From: Notospermus geniculatus
Lineage: Eukaryota > Nemertea > Pilidiophora > Heteronemertea > Lineidae
Assembly (NCBI GenBank): GCA_002633025.1
Contig: NMRB01000217.1
Location: forward strand, 32,507 to 96,506
Length of the DNA: 64,000 bases
Direction: 5' to 3'
The notes under the pieces were generated by a model. It saw only the letters and a list, made by a program, of their open reading frames with translations, did not search any database and was not told where the DNA came from. Position numbers and translations under genes: made by a program. Every line of letters starts with the position of its first letter. Position 1 is the stretch's first letter. This document shows positions 55,601 through 64,000 of the stretch, piece after piece.

Positions 55601-55966
55601 ACACTACTGAAGTGAAAATACTGGTAGTGATATTTGAAAAAGGTTAGTCTGCAAACTTGAGTGGGGATATCCCCTCCTTGAAATTTTTGAGGAGGGGNCC
55701 CCCCCCCCCCTCTGGCGGAAACACTGCCAAAGGGATGACTGTATCTAAAAGTGTCATCGTCAACGTAGGTTTGGCTGAAATGGACGAGGCATCACTCACC
55801 TGAGAAAGTCCTAGATGCACAGAAGCCGTCTCTGAAATGTACATTATTTTTCCGTCCGGTGCCACAACAAAAATAAAGCCATCTAACGTCTGCAGCAGGT
55901 GGGACCCTAACTCCTTCTCAAGGGGTGTCTTTGGGGGTTGTCTGTAACCCCAGGCGTCACCAAGAC
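51359..55966 (-). CDS. sim: Single-minded (SIM) bHLH-PAS transcription factor, PAS domains to C terminus
   Basis: Seven minus-strand exons, 5' to 3': 55966-55800, 55298-55190, 54818-54733, 54196-53997, 53528-53422, 53011-52864 and 52637-51359. All phases match, with no internal stop. They encode GLGDAWG (end of the bHLH linker), PAS-A ([20 protein letters not shown] onward), [20 protein letters not shown], the linker [18 protein letters not shown] ([63 protein letters not shown]) and a variable tail. These blocks are diagnostic of SIM rather than trachealess/NPAS. SIM dimerises with ARNT/Tango and regulates midline and neural genes. The bHLH exon(s) were not found between 55967 and 64000, so the 5' end must be further upstream. 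Exon order and junctions follow the vertebrate gene. Confidence 0.96.
52864..53011 (-). CDS. sim: sim, PAS-B C-terminal exon
   Basis: 148 nt. Encodes [20 protein letters not shown] then [20 protein letters not shown] and [10 protein letters not shown], the most conserved stretch of SIM PAS-B. The last two bases (AG) are completed by T of the next exon. Confidence 0.97.
53299..53388. mobile_element. Short MITE in a sim intron
   Basis: TIRs aaggctccgtatcgtt and aacgatacggagcctt with inner tacgtca words. Confidence 0.8.
53422..53528 (-). CDS. sim: sim, PAS-B middle exon
   Basis: 107 nt. Encodes [20 protein letters not shown] then [15 protein letters not shown]. Acceptor tttttctcag, donor ACAT-GTAAGT. 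Phases (one base in, one base out) fit both neighbours. Confidence 0.96.
53679..53890. mobile_element. Hairpin element, family H, copy 2, in a sim intron
   Basis: Leader gaaagcacaaaaattgacac and hairpin 53717-53892. Flanking 14-bp near-repeats gaaataccaaagaa (53665-53678) and gaaataccagagaa (53891-53904) are a likely target duplication. Both arms contain CTGAGGA, a 6-bp stem and GAAA, on opposite strands. Confidence 0.8.
53997..54196 (-). CDS. sim: sim, PAS-A to PAS-B linker exon
   Basis: 200 nt from acceptor ctgtatttcag to GCTAG-GTATGT. Encodes [20 protein letters not shown] then [20 protein letters not shown] and the start of PAS-B to FLDA. Its 5' end is reiterated upstream (54197-54496), yet only this acceptor gives an open frame through the exon. 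Confidence 0.96.
54197..54496 (-). repeat. Tandem array of the sim exon start with its splice acceptor
   Basis: About four further copies of the 63-bp unit made of the acceptor region (gatctgcatttcag) and the first 45 bases of the exon (VIHCSG, H or Y, LKIKQYT). Copy starts on the minus strand lie at 54272, 54325, 54388 and 54454. A 13-bp duplication and a 10-bp deletion break the frame in the two nearest copies, each leading to an early stop. The outermost copy is decayed. Confidence 0.92.
54569..54640 (-). tRNA. tRNA-Gly (anticodon TCC)
   Basis: 72 bases folding as a cloverleaf: acceptor stem GCGCTGG with CTAGCGC, A box in tggtgtaaaggt, anticodon stem GATGC/GCATT around CTTCCAA, and B box GGTTCGAATCC in the T arm. 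No encoded CCA and no intron. The TCC anticodon reads GGA glycine codons. Lies inside a sim intron on the same strand. Stems are intact apart from two G-T pairs, so it looks like a functional gene. Confidence 0.93.
54733..54818 (-). CDS. sim: sim, PAS-A C-terminal exon
   Basis: 86 nt. Encodes (D)[19 protein letters not shown] then AGLTSGGYK, ending phase 0 at AAG-GTGAGT. The next residues are VIHCSG of the linker exon, as in vertebrate SIM. Confidence 0.96.
54974..55165. mobile_element. MITE, family C, copy 3, in a sim intron
   Basis: Ends cagggtcggatccagg and cctggatccggccctg. Interior aatgcatct-type words are complementary to copy 1, so it is inverted relative to 11147-11339. Confidence 0.85.
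55190..55298 (-). CDS. sim: sim, PAS-A middle exon
   Basis: 109 nt. Encodes [20 protein letters not shown] then [16 protein letters not shown], starting phase 0 after ctcgtttcag and ending with one base (G). Confidence 0.97.
55800..55966 (-). CDS. sim: sim, PAS-A first exon
   Basis: 167 nt. Starts with GT completing Gly (GLGDAWG, the end of the bHLH-PAS linker) and runs through [20 protein letters not shown] and [18 protein letters not shown] single N at 55698 lies in the intron just downstream. Confidence 0.97.
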
Positions 55967-56886
55967 CTAGAAAGAGAAGAAGGGATGAAATTGACAGGGT
56001 TGAAATATGAAGAAGAGGGCTCTGTTCGTCATTTATAGCCACAAACGTCCTTGTCTGAAATGGCACAAACCTAAAACTCATTTGCATCAGAGTAAACGGC
56101 CCTTTCAGAAGTGACGGTTGCTTGCTGCACGTACTGAAATGGTGGTGTAATACATGTATGAACGACAGTCACAGGGAATGTGTCCGGGCAACAAAAGACG
56201 GCAGCGGTTCGAACAGTAGATCAGATAGGACACTTTTTCCTGTGACACATTTCCCATTTTGGGTGTGTTTCATCCCAGATGGAGAAACTAATAGTTAAAG
56301 GTCTATATTATCAAATACTTCATTTGATTTTGGGAAAATCATTGGCACAAATCTTTGTGATCATTTCAAAGTTATGACCAATTTTGAAACACACCCAGCT
56401 TTTACTACGTTTCCCGGCCCAGTTCAGAGAACCATCCCAACTTGTGTTTCAAATTTTGACAAAAATGAAACACGGTTTGTTCTTTATCAGGTTTGATTCA
56501 TTTTGAACGAGTTCCAATCACAAGTGTTCCTGTGTTTGTTTTTACACCGACCCCACTCACATCAAGTGGATGACACAACTAATTAGAAGCATGATGCCAG
56601 CGAACGCCGCTCGTGTTTGCTCACTTTAAACCATTTGAATTTGTAATTTTAATTTTTGAGGGGAGCTATAGTTAAACAGACGATGACGGATGGGAAAATT
56701 ATGAAATTCACGAGCGCCCTTGACACCAGAGGCGCGAGTTCCAGGATGTGACGTCATCTGCTCCATGATATGAATCAACATTTCTCATTTAGCATTCAGC
56801 AATTTATGCTATTCACTCAGCGTCATTTTTAACGCCAATGTGGGCCATATAGTTGAAAATTTTACTAACTTCCACAATAACCAACA
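55967..56886. other. Probable upstream intron of sim, nothing recognised
   Basis: No sim bHLH exon or other gene could be supported. Repeated words acacaccca and aaacacaccc near 56250-56400 form loose inverted copies. Confidence 0.45.
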
Positions 56887-57117
56887 AAGGAGTAAGAAAT
56901 GAAAGCGGGAAATTTTGGCATTTTGCGTGAAATTTTCAATTTCTCAAATTGGGAGACATTTTTTTCCATTTTGAGAAATATCGCCCGAAAAATCATACAA
57001 AATTTCATGTCATTTGAAGAAAATTTCTCAAAATGGGAAAAAAATTTCTCCCAATTTGAGAAATTGAAAACTTCTTGCAAAATTCCAAATTTTCCACTTT
57101 TATTTCTTACTCCCTTC
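56887..57117. mobile_element. 231-bp hairpin MITE
   Basis: aagggagtaagaaat-type ends with arms rich in aaattttc and gaaaattt, including caatttctcaaattggga with tcccaatttgagaaattg. Confidence 0.8.
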
Positions 57118-58034
57118 AACATCCTTTCGTCATAAAATACACCCCGGATTCATCGAAACGTAACCCCCCCCCCCCCCATCTGACCACGTGGTTGTTGTCC
57201 GTGTCGTCCAACTCGTTAGCCCCAATTTAGAAATCGCCAACTTGGTAATTAAACTGTTGTTTTTGCCGCTTCGATTCAGAATACTGCAATTTGGACGTAC
57301 CCGTATCTAAACCGCCCGCGGCTCTCGCTTGAAATCGTCAAAACGCGTTTATTGCCCACACAAAATCGAGCGAAAAATTACCACCACACCCCTTAAATTC
57401 GAAACAATGTTGTCATGCGGCATTTAAAGCGTATCATTCTGCGATAGAACTCTTGAGAATGCTGCACCTTTGAGTCGGACAGACCGTAGCCCGGGGCGGT
57501 AGGATGCTGCGCTGGCTGTGGACGAGCGCTTGTCAATATCCCCTGGCATGCCTGGGGCAGATTGCCCCGGGGGTAGGGGCGGTTCCGGACACAACCCACA
57601 ATGTCGCGATAATTCTACCGAAATGAATAAGAATGCGATCTTTGACTTCATCAATTTTTCGTCTCATTCATATCGGTTGTAAAATAACTGTACTTTTCAA
57701 AGGGCGTTGATAGAAGATTTTTAGCGAAAAATTTTACACCTGCATTGAATAGAGTTTTTAGATTTTCCATTGAATCTCGACGTTTTTGATGCGAGAAATT
57801 TTACCTGACGATAGTCAAGTGGTGGACCTGTTGTGATATTGTACATTTCAAGAAATCTCAAAATGAAATGAACAAAACCTTTTAAGAGTATAATTCTATT
57901 CCTGATTGAATTCACACGTCTAATTCTTCGATTTGACATCGACTGTTTTTTTACAGCGACGTGGGCGGGTTAAAGATGTTGTCGACACGCGATTTCAGTT
58001 TTGCTCCGATTCCTGCTGCACCATCGTTAATTTG
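57118..58034. other. Probable sim intron, nothing recognised
   Basis: A C homopolymer around 57163-57178 is the only marked feature. Confidence 0.45.
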
Positions 58035-58265
58035 ATTAGATTGGTTCCCGATCTGACCAGTAGGCGGCTTTGAGATTGGTGAAGTGGCGCCAGTCGTCTA
58101 AAAGCAGCCGATGAAAAAGGCGGCGTTGATTGGTTGAAAACCATTTATTGCTCTTTTGTCGAATGAACGCAACCAATCCAACGCGTGTTTCATCGGCTGC
58201 GTTTCGGCCGACCACGTGACAGGCGCAACTAGCGGCGTGATCGGGGTCCAATCTACGATTTGACA
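58035..58265. repeat. Dispersed repeat, family G, copy 1
   Basis: Shares ggttcccgatctgacc-like start, tgattggttgaaaa, accat, ttgctcttttgt and gaatga in order with 60195-60400. Ends resemble inverted gattggttcccgatc and gatcggggtccaatc. Confidence 0.65.
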
Positions 58266-58803
58266 TCACGCCATCTTTTACATTGAACCGCGGCGCCATC
58301 TTTGATTTTACAGAATCGTTTATTAATGTCCGTTTGTTTTCAGTGTAACCCAGAAACATTTCAAATTCATACCACAGTAACCTTTATTCAAATACAAGAA
58401 TATTTGCAGTTAGAAACTCGATGCGCTTGTACAAACATCAACTCATCGATCAAACAAAGATAATACTAATTAAAAGAACATGAGCAGATTGTAACTCACA
58501 TATCATAGCTAATTAAATATTCCGATCGAAATCCACAGGAAGTTTCCTTTGCTGAGCTGCCAAGTGGGCAGGGCGTTTCTGATATTTAAAGGCTCCTTGG
58601 GACAACTGTTGGGTCGGATTAATGATGATATTCACATGACTTGTTTTTTGAAAGCCTAGATAGATTATCTGATATTTTGCTCTGTACTCCTTTCTTCCTC
58701 AGAACCACTTTTAACCCGTTCACTGCCAAGATGCAATATGTCAAAGCGGAAATTTGTAGAACGTTACAAAATCCATATTGGATAGGTATTCGTTGGAAAG
58801 TTC

Positions 58804-58944
58804 TCAATAGGGAGTTTTCGCAAAGCCCCCGAAACGCCAACGCGAACGCCAAACCCATTGTTCGATGCCACGAAGAGAGCACCGAACAAAAGGATAGACG
58901 TTCGCGTTGGCGTTTCGGGGGCTTTGCGAAATCTCTCTATTGAG
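58804..58944. mobile_element. 141-bp hairpin MITE
   Basis: ctcaatagggag, cgcaaagcccccgaaacgcc and its exact mirror ggcgtttcgggggctttgcg ending ctctctattgag. The interior between arms is only about 50 bp. Confidence 0.9.
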
Positions 58945-60020
58945 TGCTTCAAAATGAATACCTGTGTGACAGGGTTTCCTTGGCTTTTCAGAATTATGTA
59001 CATTTTTCTTTTATTTTTTATCTTTTTGATGAAATTGACCTTTGCAGTGAAAGCGTTAAAGTCGGCTGCGGTATCATCATGGTAACAAATGCACCGGGAT
59101 GACTCGCTAACTATTGAATTCTGCACTTCTCCATTTCGATTCCTACCATTAACAATCAATGGGTAGGTCAACACAGCGGTACCTTTAATCTTCAACCACT
59201 GCTTTACCATCGAGTGCGTATACACCGTGGCTGACTCCATCAGCTAGACCGGAAACGACTGTACATACAGCTGTACAGCGCCGCAGTTAATTCAGAAAGA
59301 ATATTCATTCGCTGCATTTTAAAATCCATTTCTCTGTGGTGTTTGTTGTTGCAATAGTTCTGTGGACACAACCAGTGTCAATTCTAAGTTTATCACTTCA
59401 CTAATATTTACGCTTCTCATACAATCGGCTATCAGATGAAAATCATTCAAGATGGCGGACTATGGAAAAGAGGAAAATGAAGAATTTCTCTCTTTAGTTT
59501 GAAATTAAACCCGAGAGCAAGATTTTANTACCGCCCATTCTTAAGATCTCAATGTCGGCTGAATTGAGCAGTTTGCTCTCGCTCGGCCCGAATGTGGCCC
59601 CCTTTGTCAGGCGTTGTTTTGTTTATTGTGACCACCTGCGAGCAGCCCTGACGATTCTGTATCTGTCCTCATACATCACCCCAACTTTTGATAGCCAGTC
59701 AGTGCACAATAGCAGATTCAAACTCTGATTTTTTCCATTTTCTTATTCTTTGCTTTTTTATCCGAAGATTTATGACTATTTGCTGCCTGTGGAGAATGTA
59801 ACCCGGATGCTGATTTATCAATATGGCAGTTTTTCGACGCGAACTTTGTGATGGGGATATCTGGCTTTTGTTTATGCAAATTTGAGAAGTTGTGCCTGGA
59901 AAATTAGTTCAGAAACTTGAGTGTTTAAAAAATACGCCGCGTGAGGGCGTCCGTGGTTCTGTTTAAGTTCCCCTCTGCATTGCTAATATATTGATGGGTG
60001 CCGTGTTGATCAGCAATAAC
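58945..60020. other. Probable sim intron, nothing recognised
   Basis: A single N at 59528. No exon or RNA gene could be supported. Confidence 0.45.
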
Positions 60021-60189
60021 ATAATGATGAAGAAATTTGATAACACCTTCTTCATGATCAACTTTGTATTCTTGAGACTAGCTTTCGACCCTACTAGGTC
60101 AGGTCCTACATGTAGTAGGGGTCAAAAGCTAGTCTCAAAAATACAAAGTTGATCATGAAAAAGGTGTTATCAAATTTCTTCATCATTAT
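60021..60189. mobile_element. 169-bp hairpin element
   Basis: ataatgatgaagaaatttga and its mirror; centre near 60105 with ccctactaggtcagg and agtaggggtc. The inner gggtcgaaagctag on the minus strand resembles the centre of the family H hairpins. Confidence 0.85.
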
Positions 60190-60194
60190 CTGCA

Positions 60195-60400
60195 TAGCTA
60201 GTACGTAGGCTGGTTCGCAATCTCACCGGTAGGATGAAGTACTGAGATTGGTAGTGCCTGTCGGCCATAATCTCGAGACTGCCCGAAAACCAGCTGATGA
60301 AAGCGCGTGATTGGTTGAAAAACCATTGATTGCTCTTTTGTTGAATGAGGGTGACCAATCATCGCGTTTCGGACGATCACGTGATTGTCGTGCCTATCTT
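60195..60400. repeat. Dispersed repeat, family G, copy 2
   Basis: Related to 58035-58265 by shared blocks in the same order; diverged. Confidence 0.6.
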
Positions 60401-63400
60401 TGACGTCGGCTTCGTTACCCAGGGAGTTCTCTTCGTATGTCTCAATGATTAAAGAATGGCAAGTAAATAAGTTACTTTCAGATGATCGGGCACACCCACA
60501 ACGCTCGTATCCGTGAAAACATGGCGTCTGTCGTCCGACATTCTGTTTGCTGATCCCGATCAAACAGACTCGCACCATTTGATGGATCAGCGCCTTATCT
60601 GTTTGATCTAAGCCTATTAAACCATGGGTATGTCTTCAGCTGGATGAAAACGAGCCGATTATCCTCCTCCATCAGGTTTGAGCGTGACCAAGCAGCCAGG
60701 CAGGCGGCTTTGAGCTGTAACTGATCGGGTCTGCAGATATCTCCCCTTGAAACTGGTCCGCGCTCTCTAACTTGAGTAGACCCTCTTAAAGGCGTGAAGG
60801 CTTCAACGACAAGTCGAATGTTTACATCATTCACGCTAATTATCGCCGACGTGACAACATCACGTTTTTTTCACCCGACACGATGAAGAATCGACTGCAG
60901 ACCCTATCTGCTACCTGTCTCTGGCACGTGCCCAATTGGGTGTTGCTAAGATGAGGACTCACCTACCTGCTTTGCGAGTCTCAAGGAGGAAACGCGAGCC
61001 ATGCTTGGAGTGACCGGCATGGATTCACCTCAGTGCTCGAGGTTGGGGTATCGACCCTGTTCAAGGTCAAACTTACCCATGTTCCCACAGACAGATTCCC
61101 TTCATGAAGACTCATTTTCAACTCCATGGACTCATAAGTGTGAGCCAATAATATCTTTGCGAATTTACACGGATCTGGAATTCAGCTGTTTCGTTGTAAA
61201 ACAAAAGCTTGATTGAAAATCAGATTTCTGAAGAAACGTGAACCCTGATTTGTCGAAATACATTCCACCGTAGGAAGAGTAACCAAGTTGTACATTACTT
61301 CTCGTTGGTGTAGGCGGTCAGTAAGTCTGGTTAGGGTGGATATCTTCGGCAGAAAGTAGTTGGGCAAATTGCAAGTTATTATATCAAGATGGAGTGCTAT
61401 GGAAACTGTGGACATATTCACACTAATAGAATTATGTCTGGCGGTGGACTATCTGATTCCGAGTCTGTGTCAACACGAAACACAAGATTTCAGCCAGTCA
61501 CAGAGTAATTCAATGAAAATGATATAGCGGGTTGTACTAGTGGGATTGCTATCATGTCATTCCTTGATTTGGTTCAGGTGAGAATCTTTTGGCAAAGGCT
61601 GCTCCGAGTGCATGTCAGTTTCTCTTCCCTAGGCCGTCAAAGTGCTTGCGTTTGCCTCGTTCAAAGCTGAACAATGAGGACAGACTGATATGATGTGATC
61701 CAACCTCATCTGTTAGCAGGTATCTGATTGGTTGGTGTAGCGATTTGCTTTAATCCAGGACCAATCAGGGTGCAGGTTACAATATGTCTCTACCAATGAG
61801 AGGACGGCATGGATTTCGTGCGGCGTCATCTTTGGCAGCTAATATCATGCTATCGTCTATTGTGTGTAGATTGAATGATATGATGTCGTTGGCCACCAGT
61901 GGCTCTCTCAGCAAGGGTCTACCCCTTGATCACTCTCTTACTACACTGATGAGCAGGAAAATTGAGATTTATTTTGTTCGATTTGATCTCGTCGGTTCTC
62001 ACGTGTTACCGCACAAAGCGCGTGACTTAAACACCGGAAGTAGGACGATCTACTAATCGGTAGACTTCCTATGAATGTAACAATAGTGTCAATGAACGAC
62101 TGAAAAAGAAGTAAATAGACTTCTTTTAATTGCCGTATCTCATATATTAGACATTTATAAGAATGAACAAAGGCGATTTAGCAAATGAAGTATCGTTTGA
62201 TTGTGATAAAGTGGTATAAATAAAGGTACCCCAGTGAGATGATGAATACCATTTTCTCATGAGATGTCTTGATGTTTCTGCCCCGTGGTGGGTGACATGT
62301 TAAATGGCTGTCTTCCTGCGGGATGAGTGCGAGTCGAATTTGAATATACAGTTTTGTGAATTTAAAATCAAATGATCGTGCAGTGAATCTATTGCGAAGA
62401 TTACCTGGAGATGTAGTAGAAGCGAGTGAGAAATGCATCTTCTATAAATTTTACTTCAACAAAGTCATTTGACAAACAAAGCTAACTTGATGTCGAGATT
62501 GGTTCCTCTCTGTATTTCCTTTTTAGGACGCTGTCAAAGTGTGACCGATTCAGCAATTCCAAGAGGAACGTAAATGTACTAAAGAGGAGCACATAGCCCA
62601 CCATTTGATCGGTCTTCTTTGCCCATTCAGAGCAATGCTGGAGGTTCAACGCACACGGAAAACGGACAGACGGCTGTCGAATCAAAAGATTTAGCATTCT
62701 CGCCTCCTGCCACAAAAACCTCACGCATGTACCCGCAAACGAAAAAAAAACGCAGATCCAACTAAAGCTACAAGACTATTCAGTCTATTTTTTCTAAATC
62801 GCATCCCAGGGACGCTGTAGACACTCTCATTTCGACAGAGTGACGAACAATCTGGCCTCTTCAAGTTACCGGAAGTAGCATACGTTATTGGGTGCAGGAC
62901 CGCAGTCAATGTAATCCCAACACTGATTGGAGTTTTTCATTCGGCAAAAGTTACATTTGCTTAGTCCGTGTTAGAGAGATGTTAATCCTGGAGCAGTTGT
63001 TGATGAAACAATCTAAGGAGACCATCTGTTTTTCTGCAGACGTGTACCCATCACGGGAACGAGCGAACGCCCGGGCGACGTGCTCGGGCATAATTCTAGC
63101 AAGTCACTTTCCATTAGCTCTCAGTAGGATTTAGCTGGAGGTAATACCCCCTTCTAACATCATCGGAAAGATTGCTTCTGCGCTGGGGTTCGGGTAAATG
63201 AATGTAGGACCACGTTCGCGATAAATCTAACTTAGTTCTCGAATGATGAGGCCAGTGTTTACTTCACCTCGTCCATTATCCCCGCGGCGTGGTGCACAAC
63301 CAAACGACCCAACCACCAGAGTAAATTACTATTAATTAAGCACATTTTATTATCAGGGATTTTCATGCTATTAGATCAAGAATCTGAGTGTCTAATAAAT

Positions 63401-64000
63401 TGCGTTTGAGAGAGGATAAAATGAATTTTGATTCCTACATGACATGGTGAGATTAGTGGCACAGGGTTTGATTTGGTGAGAAGATGGAATGGGCTTTCAT
63501 CAGAAAATGGGCAGAAGTCATTAGGTGCTAGAGAGACGATGACTTGGCATTATTAAGTGGATAAACAAGCTAACTGATGGCTAATAATCTATTGCTTTGA
63601 CTCGAGATTTGATTGTTTATATGCGGCAGATTATACGTCCCCTAGAATGGTGAGATTTTAACGAGGGGACGAAGAATGCTTGACATTGAATGTTTGTTAT
63701 CGTTCGATTTTCCATCAGGGCCAAAGCCACACCATTATTGGTGTTGGTAAGTGAAGAGGCCATCTCAAGCTTTTCATGGTCCTCACACTTGGATGGGGTT
63801 CTTTACTTGTCCTTGCAAAGGTACAAAGTAAATGTACAAAGGCAATTTTCACATTTCGACTTTTATTTTTCCTAATTCAATTTGGTAGTAAAAGGTTTCG
63901 AACATATTTTGAAGGTGTAGAAAATAAGTTTTATTGCTTTCAAAAAGATTTCCAACTTTCCAAATTTATGAAGCAAACGGCTTGCCATAACCACGGCTTA
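60401..64000. other. No gene recognised to the window end
   Basis: Frames up to about 90 residues exist on both strands without domains or convincing splice partners. I searched the minus strand for a sim bHLH exon and did not find one. Short inverted segments exist, but none is clear enough to call. Confidence 0.45.

Overview
The window is eukaryotic and metazoan: it has spliced genes with GT-AG introns, Kozak-like starts, AATAAA signals, one tRNA, and dense small inverted-repeat elements. A single-minded ortholog, a TMEM249-like gene, abundant acatgt/aggcct words and heavy MITE load suggest a marine invertebrate deuterostome (echinoderm, hemichordate or amphioxus). That placement is inference. 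Reading frame alone misses most genes because exons are short; I assembled them from splice sites and conserved protein blocks.

Layout. (1) 1-4.5 kb: an intronless TMEM249-like gene (3196-3903, +) behind a CRE and a CACGTG box, after a 429-bp assembly gap. (2) 5.9-25.4 kb: one bHLH-orange repressor-type gene (+) in at least five exons. Its helix-2 exon is present twice, base for base identical, inside a 1.2-kb tandem duplication. Its introns hold MITEs, a SINE, a 1.8-kb foldback element built around 42-bp tandem repeats, and another 0.65-kb duplication. (3) 24.8-43.9 kb: a large tandem duplication. Each unit starts inside the orange-domain exon, continues through its 3' UTR and a complete five-exon thioredoxin gene, and ends in a shared 2-kb block. 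The junction is at about 34,996. Unit 2 thus has a 5'-truncated orange exon with an intact frame and a second, diverged thioredoxin. The units differ by many private transposon insertions. (4) 44-48 kb: a class A GPCR (47049-48083, +) preceded by a 3' splice site. (5) 51.4-56 kb: the PAS part and C-terminal tail of single-minded on the minus strand in seven exons, all phases matching. Its bHLH exon(s) are not visible, so they probably lie beyond base 64,000. A tRNA-Gly(TCC) sits in one sim intron, and the start of one sim exon, with its splice acceptor, is reiterated in the intron before it. (6) 56-64 kb: no exons seen; hairpin elements in what is probably the large 5' intron of sim.

The genes do not form a pathway. 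Two are developmental or clock-type transcription factors (bHLH-orange, sim), two are thioredoxin paralogs, one is a receptor and one a probable sperm-channel accessory. The main theme is duplication at several scales (63 bp, 0.65 kb, 1.2 kb, 10 kb) that copies exons or splice sites. Some of it may be uncollapsed haplotypes: several isolated N bases mark joins, and at least one hides more than a kilobase.
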